64,000 bases of DNA from Ovis canadensis (GCF_042477335.2 NC_091246.1:215821501-215885500), one strand, 5' to 3'; counted from the stretch's first letter, positions 46,046-58,306 are shown. The notes: generated from the sequence alone by a model not told the origin. Made by a program: numbers and translations.

Positions 46046-47320
46046 TTTTTGGACAACAATTTAACAATATATACTAAGAGACTTCAAGAGGGTCTTGTCC
46101 TTTGATCTTATAATTTCATTTCTGAGATTCAAGCATAAAGATTTGGAGTTGGGGGGAACTGAATGGAATAGTGTTCACTGAACCATTAATTATTATAGTG
46201 AATGTTTTGAAGAATTTAAATTTCCAATGAAGAATTGGCTAAGTCAGCTGAAATATATATTTTGTGTAAAGAGTTTGTGGTCTTAGGAAATCCTTTTGTT
46301 ATTCAGTTACTTGGAAGAAAATCAGATAATAAAGTTGTATATAAATTAGGGATGCAAATATTCAAAACAATGGGAAATGATACACAGAAATAGCATGAAA
46401 AGAAATATACGAAATGCAGTGTTTCTTTTTGCTTGTGTGGGAATTATGGAGTTATTTCCCTTCTCTCTCTCTCTCTTTTTTTTTTTTATTTTACACATTA
46501 TCCAAATATTTTCTACAGAAGTTTAACATTTTATTAAGAGAAAATATGTCATAAATGTTTTAAAAAGGCAGTCTTCTGCTTCCAGTCAGCGTGTGAGAAG
46601 TTGCAATATTAAGAAAAAGCTGAGTAAGATGCAACATTAATAATTTGTAAAAGCCTGTCAGTGAGCTGAAGATGCCAAGAAATCTAAATGGAGCTAATTG
46701 CAGAAAGAGGAAAGCCTCTTCTTATGACAGAAGAGACCTGTAGCTGTATTTATCCCTGTTTCTGTGCTAGAAGAGAGCAACCAGGCTATAGAGGGGATAA
46801 AAAGAAAAGAACCATTTTTAAAAGAACTTTCATCAGACGAGGACTAGAATAAAGGCTTAGAATTCCAAGAAATGAAGCCCATTCAGGGTGAGCTATTACT
46901 CATCAGCCAGTTCTTACCCATGAGCCTTCACTGAATTTCTGGAGGCAGTGAGTTAAAGGCTGGGGGCAGTGTAGGTGGACGCAGAGAAACTTCCCAGGAT
47001 GTATGTAGGACCCTCACTGGGTGAGAGGTAGCTGTTAGCTGAAGGCATGGGACAGAAACAGAGGAGCTGAGAGATATCTCTTGGGCTATCTGGGGCCCTC
47101 ACTTAGAGCATGACTGCTGGGGGAGGGCAGGAAAGCTGAGAGAAACCCCCGAGATGACAAATCTCAGTGAATGAAAAGCCTGACAAAATAGAGCTGAAAA
47201 AGATCTTTAGTAGGCCCAAGAGGTCTTCATCTAAAATGAGGCAGTGGCTAGCTGAGAACTGGAGCAGAGCAGCATAATGGACAGACGCGTTCTGAGATGC
47301 AGGAAGCCCAGGGCAGGCTA

Positions 47321-47371
47321 GAGAGCAAAGCGAAATTGAGAGCAAAGCGAAATTCACAGCAAAGTGAAATT
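47321..47371 (+). repeat. Three-unit 17-bp minisatellite
   Basis: GAGAGCAAAGCGAAATT twice (47321-47337, 47338-47354), then CACAGCAAAGTGAAATT (47355-47371). Confidence 0.95.
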
Positions 47372-47502
47372 AAAAGACAAAAAAGGCAGGGAATGCTTAT
47401 GAGAGGCCATGAGGTTGTTAAATTCTTTAGAGTATTATATTTAAAACAGCAGCATACTGTAGAAATTATCATATATTCTTGGGTCTAAAGGCTATATGAA
47501 TT
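47371..47502 (+). repeat. Direct repeat copy 2 (about 130 nt)
   Basis: Second copy of the segment at 45920, about 1.45 kb downstream. It directly follows the 17-bp minisatellite. Confidence 0.8.
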
Positions 47503-47794
47503 TTATATAGCTGATGGATGGTTCAGAAAGCAGAAAGAGTTTCTCTGCAGCTTAGAAAACCTTCAGATGGACAAAAACCCATATAATGGCCGCTAGAGGC
47601 TGCTGGTGCTAAGATCCCATCATCTACTGAAGGAAGATTCGGAATTCTGCTCTCAAAACCTAAAATCAGGATAAACAGAATCATGGAAAGAACAACAAAC
47701 TGAGAAAAACTACCACAAACCCAACCTCAGATTAAAACAAAGTAATCCATCCTCACTACCCAAGAAGCCTGATAGAGGAAGATGAATGCCCTTT

Positions 47795-48530
47795 TCAGCC
47801 TGTTAATACTGATCTTGGGTGGCCTCTGTCTGCAGTGACTTGGGGCGGGACTTGGATTTCCAGCCAGACATGGGCTGGATTGCAGCAGTGAAGGCACCAG
47901 ATCCTAGTCACTTAGACCAGTGGTCAGTGACAAGGGCCCTAGCCATTTGGCTTTGCAGAAAAGAGTTTCCGCAAAGATGGAAAGTAGTGAAGCAAGTAAA
48001 GTATTTATTAGGAGGAGAGTACAGTGCATGTGGGATAGACATGCAGGCAGACCCAGAGGGAGAGTCACTGAGTGGTACCTTCATGGCAGTTTAAATCACT
48101 AATATGGGGCATTTCTTTCTGGTTTCCTTTGGCCAATCATTGTGATTTGCCTGGTTCACAGTCCGTATTTGTAATATCTCAGAATCCTCCCATGTGTGCA
48201 TATGCATCCCTTAGCCAAGATGGATCCTACTAAAAAGGCATCTGGGTGGAACATCCCTTGACATGACTCCCCTTTGGCCTCCAAGTGGCCTTTTCTGCAC
48301 ATATGTGGTCCAGGAGGTCTCCCAACTTCCGGAAATGAGAACTATGTGGTCTGTGCAGGGTCCAGCCTCTTCCCTTAATTGCCCCGCTATTCTTATCTTA
48401 GAATTTTGGTCAATAGAAAATGAATCTCCAATTTGCTTTACCCTGGTGGGAGAGGGGGCCCATCTGCCTCCTGCCTCAATATTACATGCTTCAGTCCCAA
48501 CTCTTCTTTTACTTACAGTGCACATAATAT
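47795..48530 (-). mobile_element. Probable solo ERV LTR, antisense
   Basis: A roughly 0.7-kb block inserted in HAL1/L1-like sequence. On the minus strand it carries an AATAAA polyadenylation signal (about 48003-48009). No internal retroviral genes flank it. Exact ends and target duplication were not resolved. Confidence 0.5.
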
Positions 48531-50104
48531 AATAAAAAATTACAGGGTAGGGACCGCAAATCTAGAGTAAAAACAAAGCAGAAAAAATAGATGATCCAGA
48601 TGTTGTAATTTCCAGGTAATGACTCATAAATATGTTAGCTGATTTAGTGAAAAAAGTACATAAACAGATGGGAAAACTACAGAGAAATGAAAACTTTTTA
48701 AAAAGGAAATTCTAGAATTGAAATATTCAATTCAAAATGAATTTATTTGATATGCTCAACAGAATACTGGACACAGAATGATAAAGATCAGTGAACTTGA
48801 AAAGAAGGCTACAGAAATTTTCCAAGTGACACATTAGGAGAAAAAGTAAATTAAATAAACAAAAGCATCTGAGATTGTGAGATAATATGTAATTGCTTAA
48901 GATATGTGAAATTAGGGTAAGAAGAGAGGGAAAGAATAGGACAAAAGAAATATTTCAGAAGGCAATGGCCGGTAATTTTATAAAGTGGCTGAAATAAATC
49001 AATCACAGGTCCCAGGCATTCAGGAAACCCTAGGCAGTTTAAATAAAAAGAAGACCATACTTTGACACATCATAGTTAAAATGCTGTAAATCAGGGTAAG
49101 AAGAAAACCTTAAAAGCAGTGAGAGGAAAAGCGCACATGGTATTCAGGAGAACAAAAACTAAAAGGATGATTATCTTTTAGTTAAACAACAGAGGCCTGA
49201 ATACAATGGAATGACATTCTAAAAGTGATAATATGCATTAAGATAAAGGGAAAATAATGATATTTTTCAGACAGAAAAAGATCTGAGAGAATTCATCTTT
49301 ATCAGACTTCTGTATAAGAAAAGCTCAAAAAAAAATTCTCTAGATGGGAGAGAAATATATCAGATGGAAGCCAAGATTGACAGGAAAGAATGAGGAGTAC
49401 CAGAATAGATACATATGTGGATAAAAATGACAGACTAAAATAATAAGCAAAACTATATACCTATCCTTATTTATTACTATGTTTATATCCATCTTTATAT
49501 CTATAATTTAATTCACTTAAAAGTCTGCTGACTGCTTAAAGCAAACATAATAACCTCTCATTAGGGTTTATAAACTATGTAGAACAAAATCTAGATGTGA
49601 CAAAGGCTAAGGGAGCAAAATTAGGGACATAATTGCAAATATCTGTTTATATGGTGAAATAGTTCAATATTATTCAGGGTAGGTCTGATAAGTTCAAAAT
49701 GCATAACCAAGTCTCTATAGTAACTGCTAAAAGATAACACAAGTGAAATACTAATAAATACCTGATTGAGTTCCCCATCCCTCAACCCCCAATAAAAGGT
49801 AAGGAAGTAGGTACAGAAGCTCAGAGAAAAGATAAGATGTATAGAATGCAAATACTTATATGTTAGATCTAAACCCAGTCACAGCAGTGATTGTATTTGA
49901 GGTCAGTGAACTAAACATTTCTCTTAAAAGGCAGAGATTGATAGAATGGATAATAAAAGTACCACTCAACTGTATGCTGTCTTTGAGAAACGTAGACATT
50001 AAGACAAAGAGCATTACCAATACAGAGCAATATTTAAAATTACGAAGAATCAATTTACCAAGAGGAAATAATCCTAAATATACATGCGTTTAGGAGCTTC
50101 AAAG

Positions 50105-50236
50105 GCTTCCCTGCTGCTAAGTCGCTTCAGTCATGTCTAACTCTGTGCAACCCCATAAACGGCAGCCCACCAGGCTCCCCCATCCCTGGGATTCTCCAGG
50201 CAAGAACACTGGAGTGGGTTGCCATTTCCTTCTCCT
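50105..50236 (-). mobile_element. Bov-A monomer
   Basis: Antisense Bov-A unit starting CTGCTGCTAAGTCGC, immediately followed by a sense Bov-tA. Confidence 0.8.
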
Positions 50237-50455
50237 TCCTGATGGCTTAGATGGTGATAAATAATCTGCTTGCAATGCAGGAGACCCAGAGCTTGATCCC
50301 TGGGTTGGGAAGATCCTCTTGAGAAGGGAATGTCTACCCACTCCAGTATTCTTGTCTGAAGAATCCCATGGACAGAGGAGGCTAGCGCGCTACAGTCAAT
50401 GGGGCTGCAAAGAGTCAGACACGACTGAGAGACTTTCACTTCACTTTACTTCATT
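50237..50455 (+). mobile_element. Bov-tA SINE
   Basis: Sense copy forming an inverted pair with the Bov-A at 50105-50236. Confidence 0.85.
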
Positions 50456-51120
50456 CACAATAACTGAAAAATTCACATTCTTTTAAAGTACTCACCAAAG
50501 TTTATCAAGATAAAACATATGCTGGGGTATAAAACAAGTTTCAGTAAATCTCAAGATTAAAACCACATAGCCTATGTATGTTCTCTGACCACAAAAGAAT
50601 CAATAGAAAATCAACTAAAATATGTAGATAATTCACAAATAGTTGAAAATTATGTGACCAATGGCAAAAGTTTGGATAAATATGAAAGCTCAATATATAT
50701 CAAAGACTGTGGGAAACAGCAAAAGCAGATGTCGAGATAGATTTATAGCTCTCAATACTTAATTAGAAAAGAAGAAAGTTGAAAATTCAGTGGTCAAATC
50801 TTCCACATTGTTATATGGTATAATACCTAGAGCCACCACCAAAAGCCACCACCAAAAATACACATCAAAATGGAATTCTACAAATTGTTCGAGTAATTCA
50901 GGGATGGTCAGAAAACTAAAACACAGAAATGAAAAACATAACAGAAAATAAAAATATAAAATGGACTTAGCCTTAATATTATATCAATGTTATATTAAAA
51001 ACAAATATCTTAAGATACCAATTAACATAGAAGAGTCTATAAGAAACATGACCCAACTTTGTATGTTATCTACAAAGTCTGAAACTCATTTCAAATATAA
51101 TGGTGGTTATGTACATACCA

Positions 51121-51346
51121 TGCAGTGTGCTAAGTTACTCAGTCGTGTCCGACTCTTTGTGACCCCATGGACTATAGCCCTCCAGGCTCCTCTGTCCATG
51201 GGATTCTCCAGGCAAGAATACTGGAGTGGGTTGCCATGCCCTCCTGCAGGGGATCTTGCTGACCCAACGAGCGAACCTGTGTCTCTTATGTCTCCTGCAT
51301 TGGCAGCAAGGTTCTCTACAGCTCGCGCCACCTGGAAGGCCCTAGT
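51121..51346 (-). mobile_element. Bov-tA SINE
   Basis: Antisense copy ending CCACCTGGAAGGCCC. Confidence 0.87.
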
Positions 51347-51369
51347 TTAGTTATATCTCTTAATTATTC

Positions 51370-52170
51370 TAATCATTTGCCACAAACTGTGCAGCAATAA
51401 AAAAGTACAGACTTGGTATGAATAACAACCTGAATGGATCTTGAGGTTATTACTCTGAGTGAAAAAAGCCAGACTCAAAGTTCATGTTCTATAGGATTTC
51501 ATTTATCCATTTATGAAATGACAGAATTGCAGAGATAGAAAACAGATTAATGTTTGGTGGGTGATAAGGATGGTGGAGAGGAATAGGGTAGGTATGACTA
51601 TAAAAGGAACAGCAGGAGGAAGATCTTTGTTGTGATGGACTATTTTTGTAGTTCAACTGCAGAGATGTTTAAAAATTTTTTTCATGTGTGATAAAATGAC
51701 ACAGACTGTAAACACATGAATTGCACCAATGCCAAATTCCTAGTTTGGTATTTTAGTGTAATTAAATGCAAGCATTGGAGGATACTGGTGAAGGGGTACA
51801 GAGGACCTTTCTTACTGTCTTTTCCTACTTCTTTTGAATTTATAGTCATTTTGAAATACAAAAGAAGAAAAAGGAATGAACTGTTGATTCATGTAATAAT
51901 ATCAGTGAATATCATAACAGTGTCTTGACAAAAAAGAGTATACACTATATAATTCTAAGAAGTCTGAGAAGAGTCAAGAAATATATGAAGTACATGAACA
52001 GATAAAGCCAATTTGTGATGACAGAAATTGGAACAGTAGTTAACCTGGGAGCTGGATGGTGGGTGGATTTTTGACTAGCTAGTGGCACAAAGAACTCAGT
52101 TTGTCAAAACCCATCAAACTGCTCATTTAAAATCTGCACATTTTGCTTTCATAGAAACTACAGCTTGGTA
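51370..52170 (+). mobile_element. L1M 3' ends, sense
   Basis: Two blocks (about 51370-51870 and 51985-52165) resemble mammalian L1M 3' UTR text. No coding capacity. Confidence 0.55.
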
Positions 52171-52547
52171 GAAAAGCAAAAGAAAACTAGAAATAATATT
52201 CCAAAAGTGATATATCCTTTTGACTAGTTTTAAAATCATCCTTCAGTGTGTTTTATTTACTCCAAATATCACATTAGATATACAATTCCAACTAGTTAAA
52301 ATGAACACTGCAAAAAATCCATGAAGTGAATCTTGAAACATTGAGTTTGGCCTCACTTAAAGCAAGAAGAAGTGCCAATTATTTTATTATATGTTAATCC
52401 TGACTTCAATCTGGGGAGTAAAAGGAAGGCCATAAACATAATTTATATATTATATGAATGTGGCAACACATTGCCTATCTTTTAAATGCACACTCTTAAT
52501 TTACCTCCATCAAATATGCTTTTCTGATTAAATCTCTTGCCCTGCAG

Positions 52548-52645
52548 CAAGAGTTCTTTGAACGCCTCTATGTCATGTACACTGTCGGATACTCTGTCTC
52601 CTTTGCATCCCTGGCTGTGGCTATTCTCATCATTGGTTACTTCAG
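52548..52645 (+). CDS. PTH2R: PTH2R coding exon 5: TM1
   Basis: This exon encodes residues 138-169 and two bases of codon 170. After the stalk [16 protein letters not shown] comes a hydrophobic run (about 150-168, ending ILIIGYF) that forms the first transmembrane helix. The acceptor CCCTGCAG ends at 52547 with a strong pyrimidine tract; the donor GTGAGT starts at 52646 (phase 2). The flanking introns are about 8.6 kb and 0.9 kb. The sequence is close to that recalled for the human protein, with conservative changes around 153-158. Confidence 0.94.
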
Positions 52646-53549
52646 GTGAGTAATTCTCAATCACTTCCTCCGTGAAGGGGCCGGTCTGTTTCTTATGCAT
52701 CAAAGACACAGACCTCTCACAATCTGTGCCTCCAGATACTGTCCCTAAACATAAACTTCTGAATTCAACCTTGCGTTATATTATTTGACTTTGAGAAGTT
52801 ATTTTTGATGAAAAATTCAGGGTTACTCTTCGTTGTTTGTTTGTTTAAAGACTTAAAGCCTCAAAGCAGTATGAAACCATTAAAACAGTGGGTCTGCATT
52901 GCAGTCTGTTTTTGCTAAGTGATGCAGAGTATTGTCAAAGGAGTTAGAAAATTTTCATTCATGATGTGAAAGCTTATTTCACCTTTTCCAAATGATTTTG
53001 GTGGCACAGGACGGAAATTCATCTTAAATAATCTCTAGATGATTCAATACCATACAGGAAGAAATAGAGGCTTCTCAGGTGGGTCAGTGGTAAAGAATCT
53101 GCCTGCCAATGCAGGAGATGTGGGTTTGATCTCTGGGTTGGGAAGATCCCCTAGAGAAGGAAATGGCAACCCACTCTGCTATTCTAGCCTGGGAAATCCT
53201 ATGGACAGAAGAGCCTGGTGGACTACAGTCCATGGGGTCACATAAAAGTTGAACATGACTGAAGCAACTTAGCATGTATGCACATATAATATAATGGTAT
53301 ATTATAATATTATACTGTAGTATAATATTTAACACTGCATAATCTGGATAAACATGGTAGCTGCTCAGGATATATTTGAAATTAACTCTCAAAAAATTAT
53401 ATTTTAGCTTTTGACTCCAATTGTTGCTCTTTTTGTTCAGGTTTATTATATTTCTTTTTTTGGGGGGGAAGTTTGAGCTCATTTACATATTTTCTGTCTC
53501 CATTTCTAATTTTATTCAAACCTAAATACTAAATATTTCCTCTCTGTAG
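52646..53549 (+). other. PTH2R intron 5
   Basis: 904 bp, GTGAGT...TGTAG. It contains one sense Bov-tA (about 53065-53272) followed directly by an AT-rich run (53281-53335). Nothing else is recognised. Confidence 0.8.
53065..53272 (+). mobile_element. Bov-tA SINE
   Basis: Sense copy in intron 5, from GGCTTCTCAGGTGGG to GAAGCAACTTAGCATG. Confidence 0.87.
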
Positions 53550-53739
53550 ACGACTGCATTGTACTAGGAACTATATCCACATGCATTTATTTGTGTCTTT
53601 CATGCTGAGAGCTGCGAGCATCTTTGTCAAAGACAGAGTGGTCCATGCTCACATAGGAGTAAAGGAGCTGCGGTCCCTGATACTGCAGGATGACCTACAA
53701 AGCGCCATAGAAGTGCCTGCTGTGGACAAATCACAATAT
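53550..53739 (+). CDS. PTH2R: PTH2R coding exon 6: ICL1, TM2, ECL1
   Basis: This exon encodes residues 170 (last base) to 233. It starts with [20 protein letters not shown]: the first intracellular loop, then TM2 with the polar histidine used in the class B inter-helix network, and the FVKDRVVH segment at its extracellular end. The remainder (about 203-233) is the long first extracellular loop typical of PTH receptors, ending VDKSQY. The acceptor CTCTGTAG ends at 53549; the donor GTAAGT starts at 53740 (phase 0). The ECL1 stretch around 211-228 looks the most diverged from the human protein as I recall it, while the helix is nearly unchanged. Confidence 0.95.
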
Positions 53740-54646
53740 GTAAGTGTTTTCCTCATGACCCCTTACATGGCTTACCACTTCTAAAAGTAAAAGCAAAACC
53801 TACCTGCAAAACTAGAAGGTTGGGATTTAAAAACCCAGGGGATTTAGTTCCTTTATTAGAGACCCAAAGACTTGTTCCCATGTAAGATTCCATAGTACTT
53901 GATTGTGCTCTTAGATATCCTAGTGTTATTAAGTATGTAGAATTACCCAGTCATTCAGTTAATGGAAAGCATTATCATCTTGAAGTGGTATATCTGGAAA
54001 TTAGGTAGAGTAGACTGATTTTCTTAATGCCATCATTATCTTTGTCCTTTTCCCTGTAATTCACTATCGTCTCTGCTGATTGTAATTCTGCATTGGCTTT
54101 GTGACTTGTTTAAAATGAAGGATGAAGTGGGTGTAATGGTATGCCAGTTGAAAGTAGACTTCTATGAGTGAACCTAGTCAAGATTACCTGAGCTTCTCCC
54201 AGATCAGTAGAATCACCCAGCCAATCCATAGATTCATAAGACACATTAAATGTTTAGTGTTTTAAGCCATTTAACTTTCGGAGTATAACAAAGTCCAGAA
54301 TAAAATAAATTCATGGTAGAATGATAGATGAATTTCTTCTTTATGCTTTTCTGTACTTTCCTAATTTTCTCTGATGATCAAGTATTCTTTTTTGAATAAA
54401 TTGAGGAAAAGTGATTTCTTGTTACTTCTAAAGGAAAAAAAAACTTATTTTAAAAATAAAATCAAGACAGCAGTCTTAGAAATGCTATATTTAAATAACA
54501 TTGTTCTGGCCTCTTTCAAAAGTCTTGGCTTCCCCATTTATAAGAGACATTAGATTCTAAAAAAGAAATGAGGAACTGCTTTTTAGTGGTAGAAACAGAA
54601 TGATTAGGAGTTCTAATATGGTGCCATGTTGGTTTATTTGTAACAG
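53740..54646 (+). other. PTH2R intron 6
   Basis: 907 bp, GTAAGT...AACAG. It appears free of recognisable repeats. No additional exon was found. Confidence 0.8.
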
Positions 54647-54800
54647 ATTGGGTGCAAGATGGCTGTTGTGATGTTTATTTACTTCTTGGCTACAAACTAC
54701 TATTGGATTTTGGTGGAAGGTCTCTATCTGCATAGTTTAATCTTTGTGGCATTCTTTTCGGACACCAAGTACCTGTGGGGCTTCACCTTGATAGGCTGGG
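54647..54800 (+). CDS. PTH2R: PTH2R coding exon 7: TM3 and start of TM4
   Basis: This exon encodes residues 234-284 and one base of codon 285. C236 is the TM3 cysteine expected to pair with one in ECL2. TM3 (about 236-262) contains [13 protein letters not shown], the class B TM3 motif including the EGLYLH segment that takes part in G-protein activation. After a short ICL2 (FFSDTKY), TM4 starts with LWGF-LIGW, the beginning of the conserved GWGxP motif. The acceptor is GTAACAG ending at 54646; the donor GTAAGG starts at 54801 (phase 1). Confidence 0.95.
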
Positions 54801-56159
54801 GTAAGGCATTTCTGTCTCCTTTCCTTTTCAAGTGGATTATGGATTTCAGGGCTTTGTGTCATGCCTGTCATCAGCATTCTTTCAGCTCTTTTCCTGAAAT
54901 AGTCTCTCCCCATCCCATCTTTATGTTTACTTTCTCTTTAATTATTTATTGAGGAAAATCATTAAAATCAAGTCTGTGATTCTCCCAGTGGTAACAAACT
55001 TTTCACATTTAACTTAGGGTTACTGTTCTTAGACCAGATTCTTGAGAGGATTCTTTGGGGGAAACACCTTGTTTGCCTTACACATTTAGAACTGCTGTGC
55101 TCATCATGTCTTATGCCAGTGTCTTGATTTAACCATAATTCCATTCTACAAATTTTGATTTTTGAATTTCTAATCCATAATGATGCATCTTTGATTTAAA
55201 ATTCTGGGTCATATGATGAGAATGACAGAAAGAAATTTATAGAACCATCTTGGCTGTATTTAACAATACAAATTACAAGCTAATTATGTAGACTTACCAT
55301 GTCTTTTGGAAGGAAATAGTTAGAATTACTTTTGGCATAGGTAATTAAAAAAAAAAGATTGAACTCACATTCCAAAATGCCTTTTCAGTCCTAGAGGGAT
55401 TACTGAACCAGGCACTAACTCAATGTGATATGGAGAAAGAATGTTGTTTGTTATAGTTTAAGAGAAATTAAAACTCATATGTGGTTAAAATTAAGAAGTC
55501 TCAAGATTAACAACTGTTATTTTAATTTGTAAATGATCAGGTGGTCAGCAGAGGGAAAAAATTAACTAAGTGGCTCAAGATTAAATTTGAAGCTTTTTTT
55601 CCCCTCCAAAATAAGAAAGTTTTTTGCCTGTTTGGCCTTAACATTGTCTTAACATTTAAAAGCGTAAAGTAAGGGATATTGAATTTCCTGTTAGTTAATA
55701 ACCTTGAAGAAGATAAAGGGTCAATTTACTGTTACTCTTTATTTATTATGAAATACTAATTGTTGTGAATAAAATTCTATTTCTGAAAACAGTTTGGTTT
55801 CAAGCTGTCCCTTATCTTTGACTACCAATTACTAAAATAAAAAAAGATACATTTAATATTTTGGGGGGGGTACTTTGGTAATTTTCTTAACAGTTTTTGT
55901 AGTTTACCTTCAAATCAAAATTATGTCTGTGTACTCACATCATTAGTAGAAGTTGATAAAGTTGTTGATAGAAAATTCAACAGTGACTTTGTCTGAGTTT
56001 GATTTTATTTTTTGGCTTGCTATGACACTGGTCACACTAGTAATAAACTTGTTTTTTCTTTATTTACGAATTGGTTTGATAGTTAGCTGCTCAGTCCCTT
56101 ATCAGCTCTTATTTGGGCTGTATCACTCAGTCTGTCGCTTCATAAAGTCAGGGATTTGT

Positions 56160-56392
56160 CTCACTGAAGTGAGTGAAGTGTTAGTGGCTCTAGTTGTGTC
56201 CAGCTCTTTGCAACCCCATGAACTGTAGCCCACCAAGCTCCTCTGTTCACGGGATTTTCAAGGCAAGAATACTGGAGTGGGTTGCCATTCCCTTCTCCAG
56301 AGAATCTCTCTGACCCAGGGATTAAACCCGAGTCTCTAGCTTGTCCTGCATTGCAGGCAGATTCTTTACTATCTGAGCCACCAGGGAAGCTC
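56160..56392 (-). mobile_element. Bov-tA SINE
   Basis: Antisense copy ending CCACCAGGGAAGC. Confidence 0.87.
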
Positions 56393-56812
56393 TGAAACCC
56401 AGGAAACTAGTTTTCAAATCTTTCTATGAAAAATAAAATGTAACAAAAAAAAAAGTAGGATTCCAGTGAGATTCTATACAAGTTTTAGTTTCTTACCTTT
56501 CTTTAAAACTTGTATTAATTTCCCCAGAAACATTTTGGCATAGGAGTGACAATTATAGTAGATAACCATCACAACTTGAAATCATCATTTCATTGAATGG
56601 TTTAATAACATGCATGCAAGCAAGTAGGATTTACATGAAAGCTCACTTTTATAAATCATATTACATGCAATATTATGCTCACTTAACCACAATTTAAAAC
56701 AGTAACAACTAATCTTTTTCTGTATTGTATCACATCTCTAGTACTTATTTATCTTATTTCCGGAAGTTTGTACCTTTTGTTGTGCTTATACTGGAAGTTT
56801 GTACTTTTTGAC

Positions 56813-57022
56813 TGACCCTTCTGGTGGCTCAGACGGTAAAGCGTCTGCCTGCAATGTGGGAGACCCGGGTTTGATGCCTGGGTCAGGAAGATCCCCTGGA
56901 GAAGGAAATGGCAACCCACTCCAATACTCTTACCTGGAAAATCCCATGGATGGAGGAGCCTCGTAGGCTATATAGTCCATGGGGTTGCAAAGAGTCGGAC
57001 ACAACTGAGCGACTTCGCTTTC
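56813..57022 (+). mobile_element. Bov-tA SINE
   Basis: Sense copy ending GAGCGACTTCGC and a T/C-rich tail. Confidence 0.88.
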
Positions 57023-57404
57023 TTTTCTTTTCTTAAGTATATAATTAAATGCAATTTTAAAATGTGCAGTTGGAGCCAAGAATAAAGTGCCTTATTTATG
57101 AGAAAATTGAGGCAGGGATAGGAAAAATTAAGGCTATGATTGGTTGAAAGAATAGAAACATAGTTATCATTAGAATTTGCTTTTGCTTCTCTGTACATCT
57201 TGTTTTGTGATAAGGATGTACAAAAACAGTCATTTTAAATATCCGTTTTCAATTTACAAAGGCAGATACAGCATATGTTCCTCTTTAGATGGTAATTTCC
57301 TTCCTTGCCAATTTATTATTAAGAACCAGCAAAATCAATGTAAATAAAAGCAGCTCCACACATCATTACAGTGTGAATAATAACGTGCTGAGTGTTTACC
57401 TACC

Positions 57405-57619
57405 AAATGAGTGAAGTGAAGTTGCTCAGTCGTGTGCGACTCTTTGCAACCCCGTGGACTGTAGTCTACCAGGCTCCTCCATCCATGGGATTCTCCAGGC
57501 AAGAATACTGGAGTGGGTTGCCATTTCCTTTTCCAGGGGATATTCCTGACCTAGAGATCGAATCTGGGTCTCCCACGTTGCAGGCAGATGCTTTAACCTC
57601 TGAGCCATCAGGGGAGCCC
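57405..57619 (-). mobile_element. Bov-tA SINE with TSD
   Basis: Antisense copy flanked by perfect GTTTACCTACC at 57394-57404 and 57620-57630. Confidence 0.92.
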
Positions 57620-57832
57620 GTTTACCTACCTAGGGGGAGCCTTAAGTTATAATTGGGTCTAAATAAGATTTAGACCTAAAGTAATGTATAAGATAGAAAA
57701 AAAAGTTTCAATCTTGCTTCTTTATCCTTATTGATTGTGGTAATTTACCTCTGTATTAGCAGCTATTCTTAATTTTCACCTGTCAGATGAGATGCCAGAA
57801 TGTGTGTATTATCATATAAAAGCACTTTACCT

Positions 57833-58040
57833 TTGGGCTTCCCTAGTAGCTCAGCTGGTAAAGAATCTGCCTGCAATGCAGGAAACCCTGGTTCAGTTCC
57901 TGGGTTGGGAAGATCCCCTGGAGGAGGGCGTGGCAATCCACTCTAGTATTCTTGCCTGGATAATTCCCATGGGCAGAGGAGCCTGGTGGGCTACAGTCCA
58001 TGGGGTCTCAAAGAGTCAGACACAGCTAAGCACAACACAG
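57833..58040 (+). mobile_element. Bov-tA SINE
   Basis: Sense copy, first of two in tandem. Confidence 0.88.
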
Positions 58041-58044
58041 CACA

Positions 58045-58306
58045 CTGAGCTTCCTTGGTGGCTCAGATGGTAAAGAATCTGCCTGCAACGTGGGAGACCC
58101 AGATTCGATCTCTAGGTCAGGAATATCCCCTGGAGATTGGGGATTCAATCCCTGGGTCACAAACATTTGCTGGAGAAGGGAATGGAAGTTTACGCCAGTA
58201 TTCTTGCCTGGAAGAGTTCCATGGACAGAGAAGCTGCCAGCAGGCTACGGTCCATGGGGTCCCAAAGAGTTGGATGTGACTGAGGGACTAACACTTTCAC
58301 TTTCAT
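58045..58306 (+). mobile_element. Bov-tA SINE, second of tandem pair
   Basis: Sense copy whose head is followed by an extra partial head (about 58138-58170) before the Bov-A tail. Confidence 0.85.

Larger units (their letters stand above)
46570..51100 (+). mobile_element. HAL1/L1M-like sense fragment(s)
   Basis: Diverged LINE text including KRR-type ORF1-like stretches around 48600-49300 and a HAL1-like segment around 49860-50700. It is interrupted by the solo LTR and by SINEs at 50105-50455. No long open frame remains. Boundaries are approximate. Confidence 0.45.
43904..52547 (+). other. PTH2R intron 4
   Basis: About 8.6 kb. The stretch 44210-45770 is AT-rich with no recognisable element. 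A Bov-tA lies at 45773-45905. Two direct copies of a roughly 125-nt segment lie at 45920 and 47371. HAL1/L1-like sense material spans about 46570-51100 with an antisense solo LTR inside it, followed by several SINEs and L1M 3' ends up to about 52170. The last 370 bp before exon 5 show nothing beyond the polypyrimidine tract. Confidence 0.75.

Noticed and set aside
47819..48532. Open frames of 89-104 codons on both strands
   Set aside because: They lie within the probable solo LTR and have no protein-family features.
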